Source: a virus
DNA: 42,788 bases
Direction: 5' to 3' (one strand)
IMG/VR virus record: IMGVR_UViG_3300030116_001948
Span: 1 to 42,788 of that record
Shown: one piece after another, positions 32,291 through 40,575 of the stretch
How positions within the stretch are numbered: position 1 is the first letter of the stretch
Layout: each line of letters opens with the position of its first letter
The notes under the pieces: model-generated
The model's input: only the letters and a program-made list of their open reading frames with translations
Database searches by the model: none
Told to the model about the DNA's origin: nothing
Made by a program: the position numbers and the translations under genes

Positions 32291-32977
32291 TTACTTTATT
32301 CCACTTAATAAAGAATCAATATCATTTACGTATTGCTTAGCTCTTTCCATTAGCTCTCTTTCATTATCGAAAAATACTCCCTGTATTTCAGTAGCTACTT
32401 TAGCAAACGGTCCTTTATCATCTCTAAACTGACCAACATTTTCTACTAATGCTATAGCATCTAACATGTTTTGTTTTTGTTGCTCTAGCTGACCTCTAGC
32501 TTCTACAACGCTATAATGATCTTCTCCTAATATAGGTATTTTAGCTAATAAACTATTATAAGCTGTTTGATTTTTTATCAATGCTTCTTCTTGTAGTTTT
32601 AAATTAGAAGCAAAAGCTTTTCTAATTTGTCTAGGACTACCTCCACTAAATATTCCAGCACCTCCTAAAGGTCCAACTCCTCCTTCTGCTTCTGCTGCAA
32701 TTTTTGCTGGACCTTCATCCATAGTACCAGCTTCAAATCTATTCTTAAGTACTTCTGTATAAACTACACCAGCATCTTCTTCTGTTTTCAATTGTCTGTC
32801 CATAAGCTTGCTAAAAATACTTATTTTTGATTGTAAGTTCGCAGCATTCATATCTACTACTAATTGTTTTGCTATTTCTCCAGCCTCTTTATTTTCTTCT
32901 CCAGTTGTTTCTGCTAAACCTTTAGCACTCTCAGATAATAATAATAAACTTTTTGCTACATCTTCTGAATAAGACAT
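32291..32977 (-). CDS. virion-associated helical protein (228 aa)
   Basis: A 228-aa protein of long helices (MSYSEDVAKSLLLLSESAKG, ANLQSKISIFSKLMDRQLK, ELMERAKQYVNDIDSLLS) with a Gly-rich break (EGGVGPLGGAGIFSGGSPRQ, about residues 90-112). It lies between a Gly-rich virion protein and the giant protein and is probably part of the same internal particle assembly. ATG overlaps the preceding stop by one base. Function inferred from position only. Confidence 0.7.
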   Translation of the reverse strand: MSYSEDVAKSLLLLSESAKGLAETTGEENKEAGEIAKQLVVDMNAANLQSKISIFSKLMDRQLKTEEDAGVVYTEVLKNRFEAGTMDEGPAKIAAEAEGGVGPLGGAGIFSGGSPRQIRKAFASNLKLQEEALIKNQTAYNSLLAKIPILGEDHYSVVEARGQLEQQKQNMLDAIALVENVGQFRDDKGPFAKVATEIQGVFFDNERELMERAKQYVNDIDSLLSGIK

Positions 32978-33714
32978 TATCCTCTCCCCATCATATTTAA
33001 TATATTAATATTTCTACCAGAATAAGCAGATAGTTCTAATAAATTACCTTGTATATCTCTTAATCTAGATAACTCTTGTTGTTCTAATTGATATGCTTCT
33101 GAATCACGAGCAAATGCAGAACGGCCTTGAGATATTTCAAAAGCTCTTTCTGTTCTTCCTAAAGCTCTTTGCCCAGCACCACTGCCAGCTAATCCTGTTC
33201 TTCCTATTTGAACATTGCCTTGTTCAATTGCATCTTGATAATCTGTAACAGCTGATTCTTGTTGTGTTGCAAATGCTCTATCTGCAAACCCTTTTTGCAC
33301 AGCAATATCTTTTACAACATTTTCTGCTGCACCTATCAACATATTTTCTGTTTGTATAGCACGTTTTTTACGTCTTCTAGCTTCTCTTCTAGCTCTTCTT
33401 CTAGCACTAATACTACCAACAAATCCTGCTATAGCACCTATTACTCCTATTGCTGGTGCTGCTTTTGTTAAAAAACCTCCTACCTTACCAGCAGCTGCAA
33501 GTAATCCACTAGGACTTGTTTGCGGTAACTGAGCTGCCATAGCATCAAAATTTGGTGCCATTATATTTTGTGGTGGTAAGCCAGGAATATTACTTGTAAC
33601 ACCCCCCATAACCCCCATGTTCATATAATTTCCTCCATAAGAACCAAAGCTTGTGCCTCCAGAAGCACCGTAATTTCTTAACATACCTTGTCCAGGTCTA
33701 AACGGATCTGGCAT
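32977..33714 (-). CDS. virion protein with Gly-rich N-terminus and basic stretch (245 aa)
   Basis: Residues 1-60 are Gly/Asn/Met-rich (MPDPFRPGQGMLRNYGASGG). There follows a hydrophobic segment (AAAGKVGGFLTKAAPAIGVI, GAIAGFVGSISA; about 70-105) and a very basic cluster (RRRARREARRRKKRA, about 106-120). The rest is an Ala/Gln-rich helix with repeated positions (AFATQQESAVTDYQDAIEQG, RTERAFEISQGRSAFARDSE). The combination of membrane-compatible and basic parts is typical of internal or ejected virion proteins. Overlaps by one base with both neighbours. Confidence 0.7.
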   Translation of the reverse strand: MPDPFRPGQGMLRNYGASGGTSFGSYGGNYMNMGVMGGVTSNIPGLPPQNIMAPNFDAMAAQLPQTSPSGLLAAAGKVGGFLTKAAPAIGVIGAIAGFVGSISARRRARREARRRKKRAIQTENMLIGAAENVVKDIAVQKGFADRAFATQQESAVTDYQDAIEQGNVQIGRTGLAGSGAGQRALGRTERAFEISQGRSAFARDSEAYQLEQQELSRLRDIQGNLLELSAYSGRNINILNMMGRG

Positions 33715-34052
33715 TACTCACCTCTCTTTGTTAACTTATTCATTAAACTTTTTGCATTTTGAAATGGACTTATTCCTAAATTCATATCCCATAAAACATC
33801 TAATAAATTTAACCTGGAACCTGCTTTTATTCTGCTATTTAACTGAGCTTGTTTCATAGCATATGCAAATTCAGGATCAGCTACTGTAGGCGTTCCATAC
33901 AATTCACCAGGTTGTCCTGTGCCTAACAATGTTGGATCTTGCAAATCGCTTCGTACAACAGGAGTGTTTGCTAACTCACCAGGCTGACCTGTGCCTTCTA
34001 ACGTAGGGTCAGTCATAGTTTGTTGTGTTTTTTTCTTTTTATCTTGAGCCAT
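33714..34052 (-). CDS. small virion-region protein with duplicated motif (112 aa)
   Basis: MAQDKKKKTQQTMT is followed by DPTLEGTGQPGELANTPVV (about residues 15-33) and DPTLLGTGQPGELYGTPTV (about 39-57), two near-identical 19-residue units. The C-terminal half is helical and basic (KQAQLNSRIKAGSRLNLLDV, NAKSLMNKLTKRGE). It is overlapped by both neighbours by one base. It could be a linker or peptide-ligand protein within the internal virion group. No family recognised. Confidence 0.65.
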   Translation of the reverse strand: MAQDKKKKTQQTMTDPTLEGTGQPGELANTPVVRSDLQDPTLLGTGQPGELYGTPTVADPEFAYAMKQAQLNSRIKAGSRLNLLDVLWDMNLGISPFQNAKSLMNKLTKRGE

Positions 34053-34546
34053 TAGTCACTCTCCTTAATATTTTCTATTGCCTCTATAAAATCTTTTACT
34101 CTTACTGGTGTTTGTTTATACCACCTAGAATATCTTCCTTCTTCTTTATCAGCATATAAAATTTCATCTATTGCTTTGTCATATTCTTTATGACACAACG
34201 CTTTCCATGCAGATGGAAACTTTCTAAACCATTTAGTACCAAGTTGAAAGTTTACAGATGTCAATGCTATTTTAAAATCTGTATCAAATATATTTAATAT
34301 CTTACATTGTTCATTGCAAGCATCTAATGATTTTTGTATATCGCTATCATACCATTCTTTTATTATAGATTCTTTTAACATGCAACCTACAGGATATAAT
34401 TTTTTTTCTTCTGGTAATAACAAATGCCCTATACCACCAGTAGGTTTACCTAATGTATCTAAATACACTACATTTTTATATCCTTCACGTAACTTGATAT
34501 GGTCATATAGTTTTTGTCTAAAACTAATTTCTTTTGGTATTATCAT
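34052..34546 (-). CDS. T4-type lysozyme (GH24 muramidase, 164 aa)
   Basis: A compact muramidase: LREGYKNVVYLDTLGKPTGG has Glu21, Asp30 and Thr36, spaced exactly as in T4 lysozyme (E11, D20, T26), and is followed by GIGHLLLPEE. Later residues include SVNFQLGTKWFRKFPSAWKA, which matches the conserved 'fN---- ----P' part of GH24. It would cleave peptidoglycan during lysis or, since it lies among virion genes, during DNA entry. No signal peptide is seen, so it would need a holin. Length is normal for the family. Confidence 0.9.
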   Translation of the reverse strand: MIIPKEISFRQKLYDHIKLREGYKNVVYLDTLGKPTGGIGHLLLPEEKKLYPVGCMLKESIIKEWYDSDIQKSLDACNEQCKILNIFDTDFKIALTSVNFQLGTKWFRKFPSAWKALCHKEYDKAIDEILYADKEEGRYSRWYKQTPVRVKDFIEAIENIKESD

Positions 34547-34920
34547 TATAAAGTTACCTCATCATTAAATAGTCCAAATTTTCTGTAATCATCGCTAGGT
34601 AAAAACAAAGCATCTAACATTGTTTGTTCTAATTTTTTTTCTAGCTGTTTAACAAAAGCTCCGCCATACATATCTTTATATTTTTTTAATTGGTCTTCTA
34701 CCTTTACATTAAAAGGTCTTGTATCTAAAACATTAGCTCCTGCTTTAGCAAAATTTAACAATGATGTACCACCGCCTACAGCTGCTGAAACATCTGCAAT
34801 CGCTCCAGCTGCTCCACCTACATAAAGATCTCCAAATACAGCACGATTTTCTTTTTTAATTTTATCTCTTTCATTAGCTGCATAAAATGTAGCCATATGT
34901 GTTTGTGCTTCAGTTGCCAT
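34546..34920 (-). CDS. small virion-region protein (124 aa)
   Basis: I choose ATG 34920 because GAGGAGG stands 7 bases upstream and the preceding stop forms TAATG with it; the longer frame from 34953 lacks this. The protein starts MATEAQTHMATFYAANERD, then a Gly/Ala-rich hydrophobic part (YVGGAAGAIADVSAAVGGGT) and a helical end (VKQLEKKLEQTMLDALFL). The Gly/Ala part resembles the neighbouring internal virion proteins. Function unknown. Confidence 0.7.
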   Translation of the reverse strand: MATEAQTHMATFYAANERDKIKKENRAVFGDLYVGGAAGAIADVSAAVGGGTSLLNFAKAGANVLDTRPFNVKVEDQLKKYKDMYGGAFVKQLEKKLEQTMLDALFLPSDDYRKFGLFNDEVTL

Positions 34921-35147
34921 TATCCTACCTCCTCTAAAATAGTTTTCATCCACCTATTTCCAACTTTAATATATAAAAAATTACCAGTTGCTTCTTGTAC
35001 TACTTTTCTATCACCATCTACGCCTTCACTATTGCTTGGCTTAGTAGTAGATACAACTATAGGTGTTTCATATTGTTGTTTTGTTTCATCTATTTTTTGT
35101 TGTAATTTTTTAATTAATGATAATCCTCTATTATACATTCTACTCAT
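34920..35147 (-). CDS. small hypothetical protein (75 aa)
   Basis: The frame reads MSRMYNRGLSLIKKLQQKID, then a polar middle (VSTTKPSNSEGVDGDRKV) and GNFLYIKVGNRWMKTILEEV. The last 25 residues could be a beta-hairpin with a helix. It overlaps the nozzle-like gene's stop and shares its own stop with the next ATG. It is likely a tail or virion accessory. Confidence 0.65.
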   Translation of the reverse strand: MSRMYNRGLSLIKKLQQKIDETKQQYETPIVVSTTKPSNSEGVDGDRKVVQEATGNFLYIKVGNRWMKTILEEVG

Positions 35148-37519
35148 CGTGTTACCTTTTCTCTATATACTATTTGTATATCGTTAATTTCAAAACTAGT
35201 ATTTAAACTGCTTGTTTGTTTCAATGCTATACCAAAACTAACTAAGTTATTAAAAGTGTCGCTAAGGCTAATCTTCGTCGTTTTATCGCCACCAGAACTA
35301 AGCGTTGTTATATCAGTTAATGCTAATGCTGTATTATCTCTTTTAGTTCCAAAGCCTTGAAGCGTTACATTATTACCTTCTTTATAATTTATATATATAG
35401 TATTAAAATTTTTATTAGCAGTAGGACTACCCATATCTAATTCTTTAGATTTATATATTACTTGATTACCACTATTAGCTTGCGGTGATTTATTCCACTT
35501 TACTAGATCTATAGTATCTGGATTATTGTTTAGTCCTGCTATTGATGACCACCAATATAAATCTCCATTATTAAAGTTTACTAAATTTGTAATATCTCTA
35601 TTACCAAACGTATCTGATTGTCTCCATGATTCAGATTTTATATCATATAATAATACGTCTGTATTTTTATTTACTATAACTAATTCTTTTGATTTAGGTA
35701 AATAACCTATAACATTATTATCGTGGTAATAATCAGAAGACCAATTAGCTAGTTTAGGTTGTCCTGTTTGACTTAAATTTATATCAACAACTTGCTGTCC
35801 GTCGTAAAGATATGCTCCATACTGATTAAACCAAGCAATAAAACCTTCTCCTTTAACTACATGATATTCTTTTTCACAACCTTTATATTCATACTCAGCT
35901 TCTAAATATTCTATATCTCTAGATACATTAATAATAAATAATTTATTTTGTTTAAACTGTAACAATTTATTACCTAATGATTCTAATTTAATTATTGTAT
36001 CACCATCTTCTACTTCTACATCTATAAAACTTTCTTCTGGAAAATAATCAAATTTATTTGGTAACGATTTTAACACTCTATCTGATTTAGTAACCAAGTT
36101 ATGTTTCTTGTCATAGTATTGTACATTACCTGCATAGACCCTTCTATTTAATATTGTAGATGTTTTAAATCCTGTATTAGCTTCTCCAATAACAGAAGGA
36201 CTTTCTAATATGTAGGGTTCTTGTATAGATAAATCTGTTAGCCCATCTCCTACGAATCTATCTGTACTAGCCCAACTATTATTAGGCCAAGCCCATTGCT
36301 TGTCGCCACCTAATGTATAAGGAAATAATGATTGATATGTTTCACTTCCTGCATATCGTAAACCTTTTTCAAAATCTATTTCTGCTAATAAATATTTTAT
36401 TCCTATATTTGTTGAAGTATCTAAAGTAGTACCTGCTTGAAATCCATCCATTAAAGCATAGTATATTTTAAAACCAGAATATCTAGAACTTTTATCTCCC
36501 ATTCTACCTGTTAATCCAAAATATAATTTTTGTTTTACATCATCTACAGAAACATGTTGATATACATCTCCTATATATACAGCAACAGATTCAGATTTAT
36601 TAGTATCAGAATCATAATTACTATATACTTTAGACGCCCATAATCCATATCTTTTTCCTGACTGAGGTTTAATGTTAGAATCACTATCAGCATTAACATC
36701 ATTTCTAAAATATGCTATAACAGACATAGAACCTTGTCCATCTGTAGTATAATCACTGCCACCGCTTTTATACCCATCTAATAAATCGTGTATTTCTGTA
36801 GCAGTTACTTCTACTTTATTTACATTTGTACTAGTTCCCATAGCATAAGTGCCACTACTATCTACATCTAACATAAATATTTCAGAATCATTATCGGGAT
36901 GAAACTGTTGCATTTTATTATGTAAAGCGTCTATTTTATAATTATATTCATTTGCACCTTTAATAGGAGCAATGTATAAATCACTTACTTCATACTGATT
37001 AGACACAGAATTATTAATTGTAGTTTCAGATTGAGTATAACCTAACTTTCTATCAAAGTTATAATATCCTAATATCTTAGGAGTATTACCTGCATTTCCA
37101 TAATGAGGTACAACTCTTACCTGTCCATCCACTGAATACATTTCTACTAAAGATGCAGTATTACCATAATCTATATTAACAGTTTCTGCAGCATTGTTAG
37201 TAACATCATATATACGAACTATACTATCAGTCTTGTCATTAATAAATAAATACTCTGTTTCATTTATGCCAGATGATCCAAAGTTTCTATCTAAGTTTAC
37301 ATGCAACAAACCGTTACCATAGTTTAATGCATCTATAGCAGTAACATCATTAGAACTAATGCTCTGAGCTGCACTACGCCCTTCTACAACTAATTTACCT
37401 GGTATTTCATTAGATAAATTAAGTAATACCTGAGCTTCAGATTCACTCATATCACGTGGATTAGTGTTATTATTTAATCCCCCGCTAAAATTATTAATAT
37501 TATAAATTAACTTTGGCAT
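35144..37519 (-). CDS. tail nozzle / tail tubular B-like structural protein (791 aa)
   Basis: At 791 aa this starts MPKLIYNINNFSGGLNNNTN, then AQVLLNLSNEIPGKLVVEGR, a recurrent opening of phage nozzle-like or stabilisation proteins in marine podoviruses (from memory). The body is beta-rich with many aromatic/Asp-Ser motifs (VSRDIEYLEAEYEYKGCEKE, FIAWFNQYGAYLYDGQQVVD, YDIKSESWRQSDTFG), as in beta-propeller or barrel tail proteins. The C-terminus has further beta strands (FGIALKQTSSLNTSFEIND). It is the largest tail candidate besides the fibre and giant protein. An alternative is a receptor-binding spike with a propeller. Confidence 0.7.
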   Translation of the reverse strand: MPKLIYNINNFSGGLNNNTNPRDMSESEAQVLLNLSNEIPGKLVVEGRSAAQSISSNDVTAIDALNYGNGLLHVNLDRNFGSSGINETEYLFINDKTDSIVRIYDVTNNAAETVNIDYGNTASLVEMYSVDGQVRVVPHYGNAGNTPKILGYYNFDRKLGYTQSETTINNSVSNQYEVSDLYIAPIKGANEYNYKIDALHNKMQQFHPDNDSEIFMLDVDSSGTYAMGTSTNVNKVEVTATEIHDLLDGYKSGGSDYTTDGQGSMSVIAYFRNDVNADSDSNIKPQSGKRYGLWASKVYSNYDSDTNKSESVAVYIGDVYQHVSVDDVKQKLYFGLTGRMGDKSSRYSGFKIYYALMDGFQAGTTLDTSTNIGIKYLLAEIDFEKGLRYAGSETYQSLFPYTLGGDKQWAWPNNSWASTDRFVGDGLTDLSIQEPYILESPSVIGEANTGFKTSTILNRRVYAGNVQYYDKKHNLVTKSDRVLKSLPNKFDYFPEESFIDVEVEDGDTIIKLESLGNKLLQFKQNKLFIINVSRDIEYLEAEYEYKGCEKEYHVVKGEGFIAWFNQYGAYLYDGQQVVDINLSQTGQPKLANWSSDYYHDNNVIGYLPKSKELVIVNKNTDVLLYDIKSESWRQSDTFGNRDITNLVNFNNGDLYWWSSIAGLNNNPDTIDLVKWNKSPQANSGNQVIYKSKELDMGSPTANKNFNTIYINYKEGNNVTLQGFGTKRDNTALALTDITTLSSGGDKTTKISLSDTFNNLVSFGIALKQTSSLNTSFEINDIQIVYREKVTR

Positions 37520-37688
37520 GTTTTTGCAACTTATGACAAAAGACAGAACCTCTAGTTATGTCATTCATATTAACATTTTTTACTTTCTTTTTAGACTTTG
37601 TCTTAAGGGTATACTTTCTTCTACTATCGCTAATAGATGTTCCATTAAACTCCTGTCCAGCACCAGTCTGTGTATTATACATTCCCAT
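37500..37688 (-). CDS. small basic protein (62 aa)
   Basis: The frame starts MGMYNTQTGAGQEFNGTSIS, then a Lys/Arg-rich stretch (RRKYTLKTKSKKKVKNVNM) and ends FCHKLQKHAKVNL. It overlaps the phosphatase gene end by 14 bases and the nozzle gene start by 20. This could be a head/tail completion or regulatory micro-protein. No family recognised. Confidence 0.55.
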   Translation of the reverse strand: MGMYNTQTGAGQEFNGTSISDSRRKYTLKTKSKKKVKNVNMNDITRGSVFCHKLQKHAKVNL

Positions 37689-38442
37689 CGATTATCTCAC
37701 CCCATAAAGATGTTTTACCATCAATTATCTCTACTACCTCAACCTTAAACTCACCATTTGTAAACCAGTCTACTATTGCAAATGCATGAGCCCAGTTATG
37801 TAATCTACCTTTTAGCCACTTATTATTTTCATGTGACATATCTTTCAAACAACCTAATGACCAAGCACCTATATTACCATTTAACTTAGTCAACGTATGT
37901 CTTTGTAAGTCATGTGTATGACCATACATTACATTTTCTCCATAGGTTTCTAAATGTTTCTTTGCATGATATGTCGTAGCAAATGCTCCATGAAAGAATG
38001 TTAGCTTTCCTATTTGTATTGGTAAATTATATTCAGTATACTTATAACCTCTTTCTTTTATTTTACACGCTTTAAAAAAGTTATAATTATTAAGATAGGG
38101 ATATTTATTAGAAAAATTATCCAACCAGAGATCGTGATTACCCTGGAGTAAATATTTCTTTTTACATTTAACTTCTTCCAATACTTCATCCCAAACATCT
38201 AATCCTTCATTTACCAATCGTATATCTTCATTAACAATAGGTAATTGAAACTCAAGTGGTGGTAGTTTCTTATCTTTGTACTTCCACGCAGATACTGACT
38301 CCCACTCACCAACATCCCCAAGATTAACAAATACATCTGGTTTTATTTTACGTATAGCTTTTACTACACAATTAACAGCAGCTTTATCATCTAATGGATA
38401 ATGCTGGTCTGGTATTATTATACCACGTTCCTTAAGTTTCAA
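37675..38442 (-). CDS. calcineurin-like metallophosphatase (255 aa)
   Basis: All metal-binding motifs are visible: PDQH (Asp12, His14), NLGDVGEW (Gly42-Asp43), QGNHD (Gly101 to Asp104), FFHG (His151) and GHTHD (Gly174 to His177). Such enzymes hydrolyse phosphomonoesters or diesters, including nucleotides or DNA ends. The start is probably TTG 38442, because AGGAGGT precedes it and no ATG fits. The gene lies in the middle of virion genes, not replication genes, which raises the possibility that it acts on host components after release or modifies phage DNA/RNA. Its substrate cannot be deduced. Confidence 0.9.
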   Translation of the reverse strand: MKLKERGIIIPDQHYPLDDKAAVNCVVKAIRKIKPDVFVNLGDVGEWESVSAWKYKDKKLPPLEFQLPIVNEDIRLVNEGLDVWDEVLEEVKCKKKYLLQGNHDLWLDNFSNKYPYLNNYNFFKACKIKERGYKYTEYNLPIQIGKLTFFHGAFATTYHAKKHLETYGENVMYGHTHDLQRHTLTKLNGNIGAWSLGCLKDMSHENNKWLKGRLHNWAHAFAIVDWFTNGEFKVEVVEIIDGKTSLWGEIIDGNV

Positions 38443-38454
38443 TGGTACCTCCTA

Positions 38455-38613
38455 TTATTTTTTATCTAGAGCTTTTTTAACTTCAGCCCATAGTTTATCA
38501 TCTAACTTGTTTGATGATTTACCTACTAAGAAATCACCTAAATGTAGAATGATTGCTTTTAACAGTTTTTCAGTTCCTAAACTAGTTAGTAACTTACCTA
38601 ATATTGGTCCCAT
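38455..38613 (-). CDS. small protein with hydrophobic N-terminus (52 aa)
   Basis: The frame reads MGPILGKLLTSLGTEKLLKA, then IILHLGDFLVGKSSNKLDD and WAEVKKALDKK. It fits the small 'MGPI-GK-L---' phage proteins of unknown role often placed near lysis genes (from memory). Its ATG overlaps the preceding TAA (TAATG). The first 30 residues form an amphipathic or membrane-touching helix, so a pinholin-like or membrane role is possible. Confidence 0.6.
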   Translation of the reverse strand: MGPILGKLLTSLGTEKLLKAIILHLGDFLVGKSSNKLDDKLWAEVKKALDKK

Positions 38614-38807
38614 TATTTAACCTCACAGTCTTTGTTGCAAGCATCTAAGCCTTTCATATAGCCTTGATGCTCAATGATCATTTGTTTTACTTCTCCTAGT
38701 CTAGCATTAGCTTCCTGAATTTGTCCAGCAAGTTCATTATGTTGCTCTACTAATGTTTCCATTTTACTTTCTGCTTCTTTTCTTAGGTCGACTTTTTCTT
38801 TAGCCAT
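38613..38807 (-). CDS. small coiled-coil protein (64 aa)
   Basis: MAKEKVDLRKEAESKMETLV continues as one long coiled coil (VEQHNELAGQIQEANARLG, VKQMIIEHQGYMKGLD) and ends CNKDCEVK with two cysteines. It could pair with the neighbouring membrane peptide or act as a virion accessory. The strong ribosome site AAGGAG precedes it. No known family is visible. Confidence 0.7.
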   Translation of the reverse strand: MAKEKVDLRKEAESKMETLVEQHNELAGQIQEANARLGEVKQMIIEHQGYMKGLDACNKDCEVK

Positions 38808-38816
38808 TGTTTCTCC

Positions 38817-39812
38817 TTACTTTTTTTTACGTTTACTTAAAGCAAACTTTCCAACATCATAAATGTCTTTAGCAAGTATCACAGCTCCTACACCTGGTAT
38901 TACTCTAGCTGCACCTTTAACTATACTTTTAGCTATAAGTTTTTGTGCTGCTTTTTTCTTAACTCCTCTATCAGCTTCCTTAACAGCTTCTCTTACTCCA
39001 GATTTTAAAGCAGCTTTTCTATTTATTTTTTGATATTCTTTTTGAGTATCTAAAAATACTTTATTAGATTTTTGTTGTTTAACAGGATCAGCCATATCGC
39101 TAGCTTGTATAGAAGCTATTTTTCTTTCAGCTTTCTTTATTAAACTTCTTTGTTTCTTGCCTACTCTACTTTCAGGATTTGGTTTATACAAGTCAACTGG
39201 TTTGTTAGATGTATACTGACTACCGCCACCTGAAAATATTTTTTGACCATCTATTAGTTTAGGTTGAACTGTTCGTTTAGGTTTTCCTTTAATTAAATGT
39301 TGAGCATCTTCTACAGTTTCTGTAATTACTGTACGTTTTGCAGGCTCAGCATATACTCTTAAAGGAGATTTATCTTTTGGAACTTTAAAGTCAGGTTGTC
39401 CATAAATAGTTTTATTTTTACCAGATATAGTTCCCAAGTCTAGATTTTTTGTATCTATTTTTATATCTATTAAATTACCGACAGCACCTTTTACTTTCCC
39501 AGGTACTGCAGCTATATTTTTTCCTACCTTTACTACTCCTTTACCAGCAGTTTGCACAGCTCCTGGTATTTGAGAAATAACACCTGGTAATTTAGTAACA
39601 CCGAAGCCTGTAGCTCCAGCTTGATACATAAGCCTTGTTCCTGCAATTGTACCTTTCACAGCACCTTTTATAATTGCTGGTCCTGCAGTTACAGCAGCTC
39701 CAGTAGCTACGGCTCCTCCTATTCCATAACCTAACGCTTTACCAGCTTGCATTAATCCAGATTTAACTGGATCTTTTCTTCCTGGCTTTTGTTGTTTTGT
39801 TGTTATTGGCAT
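38817..39812 (-). CDS. basic, Gly-rich protein with hydrophobic ends (331 aa)
   Basis: Residues 25-110 contain repeated Gly/Ala/Val-rich segments (GYGIGGAVATGAAVTAGPAI, GVTKLPGVISQIPGAVQTAG, VPGKVKGAVGNLIDI), which could insert in membranes. The middle is polar (VEDAQHLIKGKPKRTVQP). The C-terminal 100 residues are very basic (KSGVREAVKEADRGVKKKAA) and end with a hydrophobic segment (GAARVIPGVGAVILAKDIYD) and RKKK. This pattern is typical of ejected internal proteins that help DNA cross the cell envelope. It lies close to the lysis/membrane group, so a lysis role is an alternative. Confidence 0.7.
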   Translation of the reverse strand: MPITTKQQKPGRKDPVKSGLMQAGKALGYGIGGAVATGAAVTAGPAIIKGAVKGTIAGTRLMYQAGATGFGVTKLPGVISQIPGAVQTAGKGVVKVGKNIAAVPGKVKGAVGNLIDIKIDTKNLDLGTISGKNKTIYGQPDFKVPKDKSPLRVYAEPAKRTVITETVEDAQHLIKGKPKRTVQPKLIDGQKIFSGGGSQYTSNKPVDLYKPNPESRVGKKQRSLIKKAERKIASIQASDMADPVKQQKSNKVFLDTQKEYQKINRKAALKSGVREAVKEADRGVKKKAAQKLIAKSIVKGAARVIPGVGAVILAKDIYDVGKFALSKRKKK

Positions 39813-39872
39813 AATTAATTCCTCTCTACGATTTTTAATTGTAATATAATTATTATATTTTTATTTTCCTAA

Positions 39873-40253
39873 TTATTTAATTTCTTTTTTTATCTTATTA
39901 AATACTTCTTCTTCATCAAATCTCATGCTAATACCAGGTTCGTACCTCATAACTTCTTTACCTTCTTTCAAGATAATAATAGTAGGAACAACTTTAATGT
40001 TCCATTCTTTTTGTATGACTGCACCTATAGCTTTATTATTCAAATCTATTTCACCTACATAACATAAGTCAGCAAGTTTTTCTATGCTTACTCTATTCTT
40101 GTAGTTCCATGATGCATTTACTTGTACTACTGCACAGTTCTGTATATTCAAAGCCTGTATAGATTGAAAACTATCTAAGTTAACAGACTGAGAGTGTAGC
40201 CATGTAGACGATAGTCCAAGCCATAAGCATAATGATAATATAAACTTTCTCAT
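39873..40253 (-). CDS. exported thioredoxin-fold protein without CxxC (126 aa)
   Basis: Residues 1-23 look like a signal peptide (MRKFILSLCLWLGLSSTWLH, with SQS at the cleavage zone). The thioredoxin core follows: VVQVNASWNYKNRV aligns with the active-site strand 'V-FxAxWCxxCK', but both cysteines are Asn here (Asn50, Asn53). The cis-proline loop VVPTIIILKEGKEV (Pro90) is intact. It would be exported to the periplasm or surface and bind rather than oxidise/reduce partners. Ribosome site GAGGATG precedes ATG 40253. It sits between the basic protein and a membrane protein in the virion/lysis area. Confidence 0.7.
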   Translation of the reverse strand: MRKFILSLCLWLGLSSTWLHSQSVNLDSFQSIQALNIQNCAVVQVNASWNYKNRVSIEKLADLCYVGEIDLNNKAIGAVIQKEWNIKVVPTIIILKEGKEVMRYEPGISMRFDEEEVFNKIKKEIK

Positions 40254-40262
40254 GATTCATCC

Positions 40263-40559
40263 TCATTTATTATTCATATCTATTAGAGTCTCAGTAATAG
40301 CTCTAGTATCTTCCTTAATGTCATCTACTTTTTCTTCAAGCTTATCTACTTTACCCTCTGTGTTTAATATTGAATCACGAATCATCTGATCTTTCAAATC
40401 ATATTCCATACGTGAAACCTCAGGCTCTGGTAATTCTTTAGCAAGTTCTATCTCTGCTTGTAAAGAATACCACATACCTATAATCATACCTACAGTAACC
40501 AAGATACTAATACCTGTTTCTATAGATAATGTAAATTTAGTGTCTTTACCTACTTCCAT
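40263..40559 (-). CDS. membrane-anchored coiled-coil protein, holin/spanin-like (98 aa)
   Basis: One hydrophobic segment (FTLSIETGISILVTVGMIIG, about residues 9-30) is followed by a charged coiled coil (ELPEPEVSRMEYDLKDQMIR, GKVDKLEEKVDDIKEDTRAI). Such N-in, C-out proteins in phages act as inner-membrane spanins or holins. There is no lipobox partner seen nearby, so spanin function is uncertain. Its neighbour with a signal peptide could be a partner. GGGG precedes ATG 40559 as a weak ribosome site. Confidence 0.6.
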   Translation of the reverse strand: MEVGKDTKFTLSIETGISILVTVGMIIGMWYSLQAEIELAKELPEPEVSRMEYDLKDQMIRDSILNTEGKVDKLEEKVDDIKEDTRAITETLIDMNNK

Positions 40560-40575
40560 TGTTATCCCCTATTGT

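Noticed and set aside
39813-39872. Leftward promoter with TATAAT before the 126-aa thioredoxin-like or 331-aa gene
   Set aside because: The 60-base gap is extremely AT-rich, and no convincing -35 box exists at the right distance.
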